Source: Pedobacter nutrimenti (lineage in GTDB: Bacteria; Bacteroidota; Bacteroidia; Sphingobacteriales; Sphingobacteriaceae). Taken from it: a stretch of 64,000 bases of DNA. The translations under genes and the position numbers were made by a program. Below are positions 52,419-61,660 of this stretch, piece by piece (position 1 is the first letter of the stretch; the number at the start of each line of letters is the position of its first letter). The DNA lies in the NCBI RefSeq assembly GCF_003208655.1, contig NZ_QKLU01000001.1, forward strand, positions 992,001-1,056,000, in the 5' to 3' direction. The notes under the pieces were generated by a model, which made no database searches, was not told where the DNA came from, and saw only the letters and a list, made by a program, of their open reading frames with translations.

Positions 52419-54083
52419 TTATTTGAGATTTGGATTAATATTTACTTCAGATTGCGGAACCGGCCATAATTCATCCATTCCGACCCGGAAGGCTTTGGAA
52501 GTCACGTACCAGCGTCCATAGGGATCTATCACCGTTCCTTTTTTTCTTAAATTTACAGCTTTTGGAAAAGCAGCACCGTAAAAATCTCCCTTTAACACCT
52601 GACCTATGGTCTTCCAGCGGAGCAGGTCCCAATAACGCAGGCCTTCCAGGGCCAGTTCATTTCTTCTTTCCCGTCGTAAAATTACCCTTAAAAGTGATGG
52701 ATTGGTTTCTGTTACCCTGGGCATGTTTACGCTCGCCCTTCCCCTTACTTTATTGATGGTCTGGTCCAGCAGGGTCTGATCTATGGCATCACCCGATTCC
52801 AGTTTGGCCTCCAGATAACTCAGCAAGACTTCTGCATAACGGACAATGGGCAAATCAATTCCTGAATTTTGCAAATCACCTCCTGAAAACACCTCACTGT
52901 TAAACTTTTTCAGCAGGTAACCTGTACGGGTTGCCTGTTTGGTGAGGGTAAGCTGGTCTGCAGAAGAAGCATCGTCGGGGTTGCTGTTGTAAATGATATT
53001 TTTAAAGGTCCTTCCATTATACAGTACCGTATATTTTAACCTCGGGTCACGGTTTTGGCCAGGGTCTGCGGCATTATATCTGGGATCGGCAAAAGAAAAT
53101 GGCGTACCATCGGTAAATTCATAAGACTCGACCAGGCTGCTCAGTGGACAATCCAGGGCAAAACCACCTAATTTAGCCGGATAATTGTGCTGCAACATGG
53201 AATTCGGGGCAAGGTCCTGCAGGTACTGGGTCGCAAAAATAATTTCCCTGCTACTTTCATTCGCACCATTAAACAAACCCTCAAAATCGGGATCAATGCT
53301 ATTGTCATTCAGATCTATGATCTGTTTGTAACAGGCCGCCGCCTCTGCAAATTTCTGTTCTCCAAGATAGGTCCTGCCCAAAAACGCAAGCGCCGCCTGC
53401 TGGGTGGCCCTGCCTCTTTCCGTACCAGCCAAAACACTTTGTTTTGGCAGCAGGGCTGCCACCGCCTTAAATTCCGATTCTGCATAAGCCTGCACCTGTT
53501 CTTTTGTGGCTTTTGTAACCGAATTTGCTTCTGTTAAAGAAAGTGTTTTTTGGACCAGGGGTACTGCACCAAAGTACTGCGAAAGGTAAAAATACTGGCA
53601 GGCACGGATAAACCTGGCCTCGGCCGACATCCTTGAAATTTTTGCCGCATCGATCTGCGCCTTATTTATATTTTCCAGAAAGTAATTGCACCTGGCGATC
53701 CGGTTGTAACTCAGGCTCCAGTAATTGCCCAGATAGCTATTGGTGGCATCCAGGGTGCCGTTGGTCAACCTGTTGAATCCGGAATTATCCCCTCTGCGGT
53801 CATAAGCATTATCTGTAGCCAGTTCCAGAAACAACAGCCCATGATAAGACCACCAGTCTGTAGCAGAATATTCTGCGCTCGTTGGGTTCACGGCCATTTG
53901 AATATTGCCCCTGTATACCCCGGTCAGGGCAAGCATAATGTTTTGCTCGGTTGTCCAGAAAGTGGCACTTGAAAACTGGTCTAGGGGTGCCCGGTCTAGG
54001 TCCTTCCGGCAGGAAGCAGTTATGGATAAGGCCACAATGGCCATAAATATATTTTTGTATACTTTTTTCATCATCAGAACCAT
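52419..54083 (-). CDS. SusD/RagB-like outer-membrane nutrient-binding lipoprotein
   Basis: A 554-residue lipoprotein (Cys25 after I-T-A-S). It opens C-R-K-D-L-D-R-A-P-L-D-Q-F-S and shows the R-F-I-R-A-C-Q-Y-F-Y-L helix, L-R-R-E-R-R-N-E-L-A-L-E-G-L-R-Y-W-D-L-L-R-W and the Y-P-like C-terminal P-V-P-Q-S-E-V-N-I-N-P-N-L. Together with SusC it captures a glycan at the surface. Internal Met codons at 54074 and 54071 are possible starts; the first start overlaps the SusC stop. Confidence 0.94.
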   Translation of the reverse strand: MVLMMKKVYKNIFMAIVALSITASCRKDLDRAPLDQFSSATFWTTEQNIMLALTGVYRGNIQMAVNPTSAEYSATDWWSYHGLLFLELATDNAYDRRGDNSGFNRLTNGTLDATNSYLGNYWSLSYNRIARCNYFLENINKAQIDAAKISRMSAEARFIRACQYFYLSQYFGAVPLVQKTLSLTEANSVTKATKEQVQAYAESEFKAVAALLPKQSVLAGTERGRATQQAALAFLGRTYLGEQKFAEAAACYKQIIDLNDNSIDPDFEGLFNGANESSREIIFATQYLQDLAPNSMLQHNYPAKLGGFALDCPLSSLVESYEFTDGTPFSFADPRYNAADPGQNRDPRLKYTVLYNGRTFKNIIYNSNPDDASSADQLTLTKQATRTGYLLKKFNSEVFSGGDLQNSGIDLPIVRYAEVLLSYLEAKLESGDAIDQTLLDQTINKVRGRASVNMPRVTETNPSLLRVILRRERRNELALEGLRYWDLLRWKTIGQVLKGDFYGAAFPKAVNLRKKGTVIDPYGRWYVTSKAFRVGMDELWPVPQSEVNINPNLK

Positions 54084-57000
54084 TAAAAGTTAACATTTAA
54101 ACCCAGCGTATATACTGCCAAAATGGGATAATAGCTTCCCCCCGTATTGATTTCGGGGTCCCAGCCTTTGGGATATTTACTAAAAGCCAAAGGGTTCTGG
54201 GCCGTTGCATACACCCGCAGCCCGGCAATGCCATAATTTTTCAGCAACCTGTCGGAAAACTTATAACCAAGCTGTATGTTCCGCACTTTCAGGTAACTTC
54301 CATCGAGCATCCAGAATGAAGAGGTCAGCGTATTTCCTGTGCCGGTATTTGAAATCGCTTCCAGGCGCGGGTATTTAGCATTTGGGTCCGGATTTGAAAC
54401 CGACCAGTGGTTGTCTGCCTGATAACGCTGAATATTGCCATTTTGATAAAATGCCCAGCCTGCGTAATTGTTCAGGTAACCGCTTACCCCTGTAACAGCC
54501 TGCAAAAGTATGCTCAGGTCAAAATTCCTGTAACCGGCAGACAAATTAAGCCCATAGGTGTATTTTGGGATCTGGCTGCCCAGAACTGTACGGTCATAGG
54601 TTGCATCTACTTTTCCATCTGGAACCCCATTAGGCCCACTGATGTCCATGTAGCGGATGTCACCCGGCTTCACATTAGGATTAATGCCTTTCTGGTTGGC
54701 ATAATTGTCAATACTCGCCTGGTCTTTAAAAAGACCATCTGTTTTATAACCATAATAAATGTTCATCGGATAACCGATAAAAAGGGAAGAACCGTTTCCA
54801 ACCATTCCATTGAGCTGGCTAATGTTTCCCACCCCCAAATCAAGTACTTTATTGTTGATGATGCTGAAATTTCCGTTCAACCCATAGGTGAACTCCCCGA
54901 TGTTGTTTTTATAATCCAGACTAAACTCCCAGCCTTTATTGCTCAGCTTTCCGGAGTTCTGAACACCAACGCCAAAACCAAGCACATTGGAAACACTCGC
55001 TGCCGGGCTCACCAGAATATCATAGGTATAACGGTCAAAGTAGGTCGCACTGAAACCTAATTTTCCTTTAAAGAATGTACCGTCTATTCCCATGTCCCTG
55101 GTCCTGGTCGATTCCCATTTAATGGTCGGGTCAACCAGTGTGGTATTGGCCAGACCGGTAGAGAGTACATTTCCAAAAGGGTAATTGTAACCTGAACTGA
55201 ACACATCCTGATAACTGTAATTCCCAATGTTCTGATTGCCCAGGGTACCGTAGGATGCTTTCAGCTTAAGGTCTGTCAGCCAGCTGATCTTATCTTTCAT
55301 AAAAGCTTCATCGGATATCCTCCAGCCAATGGCGGCAGCTGGGAAGGTTGCATATTTAGAGTTCGCAGGAAACCTCGAGGAACCATCGTACCTTAAGGTA
55401 AATTCGGCCAGATAACGGTTTTGGTAATTGTAATTTAACCTTCCGAAATAAGAGTCCAGGGCATATTCAGCTGCTGTTCCTCCATTTTTTTGTGTACTGG
55501 CATCCCCGGCATTCAACTGTGTAAGCGTGTTGCTGTTGAATCCTGTCCGGTTTGCAGACATGGAAGCTGCGCGGTTAAATTCATAAGAATGACCGGCCAG
55601 TATCCCAAATTCATGTTTGCCGGCCTGCTTTTTATATTCGGCCAGCTGCTGGAAAGTTTTATAAGCATTGTTCACATTGCCCTGGTTGAGGCTTCCCGGA
55701 CCAAGGGTCACTGTACTGTTTAAACGCTGGTTGGATAAAAACCGCTGATCATTGCCTGTCAGTTGGGTATATCCGCCAATAACGGAAAGTTTAAGGTCTT
55801 TTAAGGGCTCCCATTCCAGGCGCAGGTTAGCCAAAAGATCAGTTTGACGGTTTTTGTAAAACGATTCATTGTCAAAATAAGAAACCGGTGTCCCTTTGGC
55901 GACCACGCCAAGTCCATAATCGCCGTTACTCAGCTTACTGGGATAAATTGCAGGAACACGGACCACCTGGCTGATGTTGGTCAGCATATCCGTCCAGTCT
56001 AAAGTAGCTGGCGGAGCGGGCTGGTTGTCTTCATACCTGGCACCAGACAAGCGGCTGATCAGTTTCAGATTGGAAGCCAGCTGATTGGTCATGTTCAGCC
56101 GCAGGTTGTAGCGGGTATAGTCATTTTTTTCTACGATGCCGTTCTGGTACAGATATCCCGCAGACAACATATACGTTGTACCGGGCGTACTATTGGATAT
56201 GGCCAGGTTGTGGGCGGTCTGAAAAGTCGACTTTTTCAAAACTTTCCGGATGTAATTTTCATTCGGATAATTATCCGGATCAGAGCCATCCCTGAACTTC
56301 TGAATCTGATCGGCAGTATAAGAGCCCGGAATGGCCTCGTTCATTAAAGTGGCATACTCCCAGGAGTCTACAAAATCGGGATAAGCTGTGGCCCGCTGCG
56401 AGCCGACATAGCCATTGTAATTGATCCTTAGTTTTCCCTGGGCATCAGTCCCTGTTTTGGTCGTGACCAGAATAACCCCGTTGGCTGCCCTGGAACCATA
56501 AATTGCAGCCGTTGAGGCATCTTTCAGTACCGAAATACTGGCCACATCATTTGGGTCTATATCATTAAAGGAGTTCACCGGCAAACCATCGACCAGAATA
56601 AAAGCATTAGCCGTTGCACCGAAAGAACCTACTCCCCGGATCTGTATGCCTGCCCCTGCCTGCCCGGGTTGCCCGCTCCTTTGGATCAGTGTTACCCCCG
56701 GCAGCTGTCCGGTCAATACATTTGATAAAGAAGAAACCGGACGGTTGTTGATGTCCCTGGCATTGAGCTGGGAGACCGAACCAATAAGTGTCGATTTTTT
56801 TTGTGACCCGTAGCCCACGACCACAATATCATTTAAAGTAGAAACCACAGGTTCCATACGGATGGACATGGGTTCATTAAAAACCGCCTTGAGCTGTCTG
56901 CTCTGATAGCCAATATAGGATACCTGAAGCATTGCATTTTCAGATACCCCCCGCAGGAAAAATGTGCCGTTAACATCTGTTGTTGTGCTTAAACCCTGAT

Positions 57001-57475
57001 CGAGCACCTTAATACTGGCCCCTGGAAGGGGCAATCCCTTCTCATCGAGTACCTTGCCCTGTACATCGGCTTTTACCTGCTCAGTCACCCGGACCTGCGC
57101 AGCATATTCTTTTTTCTGGATGATGATTGTTTTGTTGTTGACTGTATAGGTTAAAGGCTGGTTTTTAAAGGTTTGCTCCAGCGTTTTATAAATATCCTGC
57201 TGTTCCACAGTGATGTCCACCGGCCTGGAATAGGCCAAAACATTATTTGCAAAAATGAAAGTATAACCACTTTGCTTTCTAATCTTCTTCAATACTTCTT
57301 TGAGGCTGGCCGCACGCGCTTTCAGGGTGATGTACTGTCCGGCAGCACTGAAACTTATTTGCAAAAACAGCGTGCAGGTCAGTATAAAAGTCAGGAACAT
57401 TCTCATCATGGTATACCGTATTAATTTTGAACAGGCACAGCGGGGCCTGCCTGGTTTATTGCTGGTAAAATTCAT
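54083..57475 (-). CDS. SusC/RagA-type TonB-linked outer-membrane transporter with STN domain
   Basis: An 1130-residue transporter. After a signal peptide comes an STN domain (about 50-115; L-K-E-V-L-K-K-I-R-K-Q-S-G-Y-T-F), a CarboxypepD_reg domain (G-K-V-L-D-E-K-G-L-P-L-P-G-A-S-I), then the TonB plug and barrel. STN-bearing SusC proteins signal through FecR to an ECF sigma factor, and both lie just upstream. It imports a glycan together with the SusD protein. The start could also be the Met at about residue 23. Confidence 0.94.
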   Translation of the reverse strand: MNFTSNKPGRPRCACSKLIRYTMMRMFLTFILTCTLFLQISFSAAGQYITLKARAASLKEVLKKIRKQSGYTFIFANNVLAYSRPVDITVEQQDIYKTLEQTFKNQPLTYTVNNKTIIIQKKEYAAQVRVTEQVKADVQGKVLDEKGLPLPGASIKVLDQGLSTTTDVNGTFFLRGVSENAMLQVSYIGYQSRQLKAVFNEPMSIRMEPVVSTLNDIVVVGYGSQKKSTLIGSVSQLNARDINNRPVSSLSNVLTGQLPGVTLIQRSGQPGQAGAGIQIRGVGSFGATANAFILVDGLPVNSFNDIDPNDVASISVLKDASTAAIYGSRAANGVILVTTKTGTDAQGKLRINYNGYVGSQRATAYPDFVDSWEYATLMNEAIPGSYTADQIQKFRDGSDPDNYPNENYIRKVLKKSTFQTAHNLAISNSTPGTTYMLSAGYLYQNGIVEKNDYTRYNLRLNMTNQLASNLKLISRLSGARYEDNQPAPPATLDWTDMLTNISQVVRVPAIYPSKLSNGDYGLGVVAKGTPVSYFDNESFYKNRQTDLLANLRLEWEPLKDLKLSVIGGYTQLTGNDQRFLSNQRLNSTVTLGPGSLNQGNVNNAYKTFQQLAEYKKQAGKHEFGILAGHSYEFNRAASMSANRTGFNSNTLTQLNAGDASTQKNGGTAAEYALDSYFGRLNYNYQNRYLAEFTLRYDGSSRFPANSKYATFPAAAIGWRISDEAFMKDKISWLTDLKLKASYGTLGNQNIGNYSYQDVFSSGYNYPFGNVLSTGLANTTLVDPTIKWESTRTRDMGIDGTFFKGKLGFSATYFDRYTYDILVSPAASVSNVLGFGVGVQNSGKLSNKGWEFSLDYKNNIGEFTYGLNGNFSIINNKVLDLGVGNISQLNGMVGNGSSLFIGYPMNIYYGYKTDGLFKDQASIDNYANQKGINPNVKPGDIRYMDISGPNGVPDGKVDATYDRTVLGSQIPKYTYGLNLSAGYRNFDLSILLQAVTGVSGYLNNYAGWAFYQNGNIQRYQADNHWSVSNPDPNAKYPRLEAISNTGTGNTLTSSFWMLDGSYLKVRNIQLGYKFSDRLLKNYGIAGLRVYATAQNPLAFSKYPKGWDPEINTGGSYYPILAVYTLGLNVNF

Positions 57476-57585
57476 ACATTTGGTTTGTTAAGTTGGTTGA
57501 TTGTTATTACGCATTTGCTTTCGCCCGCTTAGTCTTTAAAACCGGAGGCGCTCGAACGCCCCCGGTCTTTACCAAGCCTAAATTT

Positions 57586-58743
57586 TCAATTACTGACCAT
57601 GATCCTCCTTCCGTTAAGTGTAAAATTGAGTTGTGTAGTTAAGTGCAATACATCAAGTACCTGATTGATGTCCTTAAATTTAGAGACGGAGCCATCCAGT
57701 ACGATCCGGTCAAAGTTTCCGTCGTAGCCGACCTCTACATTATACCATCTTCCAATTTTTCGGAGTGCGGTTTTCAGGTCCACATCATCAAAGACAAAAT
57801 AACCGTTTTTCCAGGCCAGGGCTTCTTCCACATCAGCTTGTTGTACCAGAAGCTTTCCTTTGCCCAGTTTACACTCCTGGCCCGGCTTTAAAAGTGCAGA
57901 ATAATGCTCCGGATCCTGCCCGCTGGAAACTTTTACGCTTCCCTCCACTAAAGTTGTTCTGGCCTCCTCCTCGTCGGGGTAAGCATTTACATTAAAATGT
58001 GTACCCAGCACTTCCACCAGCTGGTGTTCTGTTTTAACCTGAAAAGGCCTCTTTTTATCCTTGGCCACCTCGAAGTAGCCTTCCCCTTTCAATTCTACTT
58101 TTCTTAATGTACCCGCAAAAGCAAGGGGATATTTCAAAGAAGAGCCGGCATTCAGCCATACTTTTGTACCATCGGCCAGAATGACCTGATATTGCCCGCC
58201 CATTGGCGTTTCTATGGTATTGTACAACAAGGAGGCATCTTCACTTTTCTTTTGACCCGAAGTCGAAACCTTGTACAACAGCTGGCCATCGGAGAGTTTC
58301 AGGATCTCAATCCCCTGATTTTTTGCCAGTTCTCCGTTTCCACGCTGATCGAGTATGACTTTTTTACCATTTGACAAAGTCAGCACCGCCCTGTTCCCTC
58401 CCGGAACAACCAAATCGGCATTTTTCAAATAATCTGGGCGGTTACCATTTGTCTTGTACACATAAAATCCGGCTGCAAAAACCAGCAACAAGGCAGCCAC
58501 TGCGCCCAGTTTAAAATAGGCGTAAGGCCTGGTGTCCATCTTTCTGGCACCTTGCTTCCCCTGCCGGGCGGATATCGCTTCCCAAAGCTGCTGTTTGACC
58601 TGAGCGAGTTCCTGTTCTTCTATAACAGGCCCCTTTTTCCGGCCTTCTGCCAGGTACCAGCTTTCCAGAAGCCGTACTTCTTCAGGGCTGCAGCGGCCCT
58701 GCCGGTATTTTTCTAATAAACTGATGAATTCTGTGTTTTCCAT
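57586..58743 (-). CDS. FecR-like anti-sigma factor
   Basis: A 385-residue inner-membrane protein. The cytosolic N-terminus (1-72) with the E-x-x-x-L-L-x-x-Y-x-x-G-x-C-S-x-E-E segment binds the sigma factor; a single helix spans 76-96. The periplasmic FecR domain carries T-P-M-G-G-Q-Y-Q-V-I-L-A-D-G-T-K-V-W-L-N-A-x-S, and a DUF4974 domain closes the protein. It should relay the state of the SusC STN domain to sigma. Confidence 0.93.
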   Translation of the reverse strand: MENTEFISLLEKYRQGRCSPEEVRLLESWYLAEGRKKGPVIEEQELAQVKQQLWEAISARQGKQGARKMDTRPYAYFKLGAVAALLLVFAAGFYVYKTNGNRPDYLKNADLVVPGGNRAVLTLSNGKKVILDQRGNGELAKNQGIEILKLSDGQLLYKVSTSGQKKSEDASLLYNTIETPMGGQYQVILADGTKVWLNAGSSLKYPLAFAGTLRKVELKGEGYFEVAKDKKRPFQVKTEHQLVEVLGTHFNVNAYPDEEEARTTLVEGSVKVSSGQDPEHYSALLKPGQECKLGKGKLLVQQADVEEALAWKNGYFVFDDVDLKTALRKIGRWYNVEVGYDGNFDRIVLDGSVSKFKDINQVLDVLHLTTQLNFTLNGRRIMVSN

Positions 58744-58834
58744 AGGGATATCCGGCGTATATAATGTTAAGACGGATCAGCACAGCCCTGGTATGAGAAA
58801 AAAATAAAAAAAATTGCGCAGCCCCGGCAGCTGG

Positions 58835-59413
58835 CTATTTATATAGAAAACATGCTATAAGGGCTAGGATACCCACTTTCAAACGAAGGATGCGAATGGC
58901 ATTTCCAATCTGGCTTTTAATGGTATGCTCGGTGATGCCCAGATGAGTTGAAATTTGTTTATGTGACATATAATGTCTTCTGCTGAGTAAAAAAACTTCC
59001 CTCATTTTTGGAGGAAGCAGTTCGATTTCACTTTCTATAATGGATTGCAGTTCCTTTTGACGGATCTGTTCTTCAGGAATGACTATATTTTCACGTGCAA
59101 ATTCATTAAAGGATTCCAGGTGGCGGTTCACCACTTTCCGGTGCCGGATGTTGTCCAGCACCATATTACGAACAGATTTATATAGGTACGCCGACAAAGA
59201 GCAATGAAAATCCAATCCGGAAAACTGCTCAAAAAGACGAAAAAAAAGATTTTGTACAATGTCCTTGGCTTCTTCGTCATGGTGCAGCATTTTCCGCGCA
59301 TGTAAAAAAAGTACAGACCAGTACCGGTCGTAAATTTGCGAAAAGGCCTTTTCTTCTCCCTGTTTGACCAGCTGGACCAATTCCACATCGGAAAGTTTCG
59401 AATAATCACGCAT
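58835..59413 (-). CDS. ECF sigma factor, Bacteroidota expansion family
   Basis: A 192-residue sigma-70 factor: region 2 with D-I-V-Q-N-L-F-F-R-L-F-E at 59-80 and region 4 with H-Y-M-S-H-K-Q-I-S-T-H-L-G-I-T-E-H-T-I-K-S-Q at about 147-168. A hydrophobic C-terminal tail is unusual. It directs RNA polymerase to the SusC operon once released by FecR. It follows the sulfatase gene by six bases, so the regulators share a message with that enzyme. Confidence 0.93.
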   Translation of the reverse strand: MRDYSKLSDVELVQLVKQGEEKAFSQIYDRYWSVLFLHARKMLHHDEEAKDIVQNLFFRLFEQFSGLDFHCSLSAYLYKSVRNMVLDNIRHRKVVNRHLESFNEFARENIVIPEEQIRQKELQSIIESEIELLPPKMREVFLLSRRHYMSHKQISTHLGITEHTIKSQIGNAIRILRLKVGILALIACFLYK

Positions 59414-59419
59414 AACCCA

Positions 59420-61516
59420 CTAATTACGCTTATTTAAATGATAAAACTGGAGCACTTGTCCTTCGCCCTGACCACCCAGCGACAGCACAGGGGCAACAGC
59501 CCCTGTAAAAACTGCATTTAAAGTAATTTTATGGAAGCCCTTGCCCAAACGAACTTTTTGTGCCTTTAGCTCCCCGGGTGCATAAGCAAAATCTGCATCG
59601 ATCAAGGTGGCCTCATGCAAGCGTACAAATGCCTTTCCGCTGGTTTTCAAAGAGAAAGTATACGCTCCGTCCTGCGGGACCTTTACATAAGCCTCATAGC
59701 TCAACAGCCCTTTTTTTCCAGCCCACTCCCTGCCCTGAACCGAATCCACTTTCCCCGTTTTCAATGGTTTTAAACCGTCTGTATTCCCCACATATGCGAA
59801 ATTTCCGGGATAATATTTCCACAGCAGGCCCGGCTGCATGTTGGCATCGACCTGATCTGCAGGTACCAGCGCATTGTCGTAAGGCCTCGGACTTTCGGTG
59901 TCGGCCCTTCTGCGCTGCAACACCTTGTTTTTCATCTGCTGCTGTATTTGATCATAACCAGGTTTCAGGGCCAGGTTACTGGTTTGTTTAGGGTCTGTAA
60001 CTACGTTATAGATTTCAAAATTATCCTCAGCCCCGGTAATCCCGTAGCGTACGCCCACCAGGTCACCCAGGCGGATCATTTGCATTTGCCCTCTTTTACG
60101 GTTACGGCGGCCAGCTTCAAATTCTTTAAAACCGGGCGTTTTGCCAGCTTCAAAATATTCCACATAAACCTGCGAAGAATCCTGCGGGCCTTTGCCTGTC
60201 AGGACTGGGAGCAAAGAGACGCCGTCCATGCGCACAGGTACAGCAAGTCCGGCGGCCCGGGCAAAGGTAGGTGCCCAATCGGACAGCATAGACGGTGTAT
60301 TGATCATTTTATTCGCTGCAATACGGCCCGGCCATACGGCAATCCCGGGCATCCTCAGCCCACCTTCCCAGCAATCCCTTTTAATTCCATCAAATGGGCC
60401 GTAGCTGGCAAAAAAAGTCGGTTCATTGGGCGCGAAACCTTTGGGAAGATAAGATTCTATAGAAGGGCCATTATCGGAAGTAAAAACCACCAGTGTATTC
60501 CCCTCAATATGCAGGTCCACCAGCAATTGCCGGATGTCGCCAATGGCATCATCAATACGCCGCACCGCTGTAGCGTATCTTTTAAAAGTATCCGGCCAGG
60601 GAACCTCAGGGCTAAGGGGATCGTGGTCATCATCGTAAGTTGCGTTCCCGTATTCGGGATACAGGTAACTGTCAATATGGCCCGAAGCGGTGTTGATCAT
60701 TTGCCCCTTTTTTCCCAGCCATTGCAGTCCGCCATGCAAACCACCGCCTTTAGGATAAGCTTGTGTGGGCAATTCCAGTACCGCATGTGGTGCATCATAG
60801 GCCAGGTACATAAAAAAGGGCTGGTTACTTTTGTTCCGGTGACTGGTGATCCATTTTTTTGCAGCAGCTGTCCATAAATCAGTGGTATAACATTTTTCAA
60901 GTCCTGCGCTGACCTCTTCATTGCCGCTCCATACTTCTTTTTTACCCCGGTACAAACCTTCAAAAGGATAATGTTCATGTCCGTCCGAATGGCGCACATA
61001 CCCAAAATAATCATCAAAACCTCTTTTTAAAGGATAGCCAGGCCAGCTTGCCGGTCCAGTCCCTGTTTGACCTTGCAGCCCCCATTTACCTATGGCAACG
61101 GTTTTATAGCCTCCGGCCTGGAGCACACTGGCAACAGTATGGTTATTTTCCAGCATTTTATCAAACTGATTGTCCCGTACCACCGCATTGCCCTGATGGA
61201 CACCCGTTAAAAAGGAAGCTCTGGAAGGAGCACAGACGGGCGCATTGGCATATTGTTGTGTAAAACGGGCACCCTGGGCAGCCATCTGATCAAGATGAGG
61301 CGTAAGCTGGTAAGGCAGGCTCCTGTCTCCGGATTTTTGACGCTGCGCCTGAAAAAACACCCCAATATCCCCAAACCCAAGATCATCTGTCAATATAAAA
61401 ATCACATTGGGCTTCTGCTGTGCCTTTAAAGATCCACTGGACAGGCAAAGCAACAGCGGCACCCACAAAGGCCAGGCCCGGCTTTTCAGCATGTTTCGTG
61501 TTTCAACCTTATCCAT
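59420..61516 (-). CDS. Sulfatase with C-terminal beta domain, FGly type
   Basis: A 698-residue exported sulfatase (start also possible at residue 9). T-D44-D45-L-G-F-G-D and C95-A-P-S-R99 give metal and formylglycine sites, and F-T-S-D-N-G-P-S follows. About 100 extra residues at the C-terminus (Y-E-A-Y-V-K-V-P-Q-D-G-A-Y-T-F-S-L-K-T-S-G) resemble a PA14-like or lectin domain. Its start is 144 bases downstream of the formylglycine-generating enzyme stop, and the sigma gene follows within six bases. Confidence 0.92.
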   Translation of the reverse strand: MDKVETRNMLKSRAWPLWVPLLLCLSSGSLKAQQKPNVIFILTDDLGFGDIGVFFQAQRQKSGDRSLPYQLTPHLDQMAAQGARFTQQYANAPVCAPSRASFLTGVHQGNAVVRDNQFDKMLENNHTVASVLQAGGYKTVAIGKWGLQGQTGTGPASWPGYPLKRGFDDYFGYVRHSDGHEHYPFEGLYRGKKEVWSGNEEVSAGLEKCYTTDLWTAAAKKWITSHRNKSNQPFFMYLAYDAPHAVLELPTQAYPKGGGLHGGLQWLGKKGQMINTASGHIDSYLYPEYGNATYDDDHDPLSPEVPWPDTFKRYATAVRRIDDAIGDIRQLLVDLHIEGNTLVVFTSDNGPSIESYLPKGFAPNEPTFFASYGPFDGIKRDCWEGGLRMPGIAVWPGRIAANKMINTPSMLSDWAPTFARAAGLAVPVRMDGVSLLPVLTGKGPQDSSQVYVEYFEAGKTPGFKEFEAGRRNRKRGQMQMIRLGDLVGVRYGITGAEDNFEIYNVVTDPKQTSNLALKPGYDQIQQQMKNKVLQRRRADTESPRPYDNALVPADQVDANMQPGLLWKYYPGNFAYVGNTDGLKPLKTGKVDSVQGREWAGKKGLLSYEAYVKVPQDGAYTFSLKTSGKAFVRLHEATLIDADFAYAPGELKAQKVRLGKGFHKITLNAVFTGAVAPVLSLGGQGEGQVLQFYHLNKRN

Positions 61517-61660
61517 ACCTCTACATCTTTATTTGGTTTAAACCCCAAGGGGCTTAAAAACGAATTTATTGAAAAAGCCTCCCTTAGTATTTTTATTCTG
61601 AGCGCAACCGTTTGCATATAAAATCCTTATCCAATAAGGATCTGCAAATCAAAAACCCGT

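Noticed and set aside
54407..55060. 217-codon plus frame inside SusC
   Set aside because: It is antisense to conserved SusC sequence and has no domain of its own.
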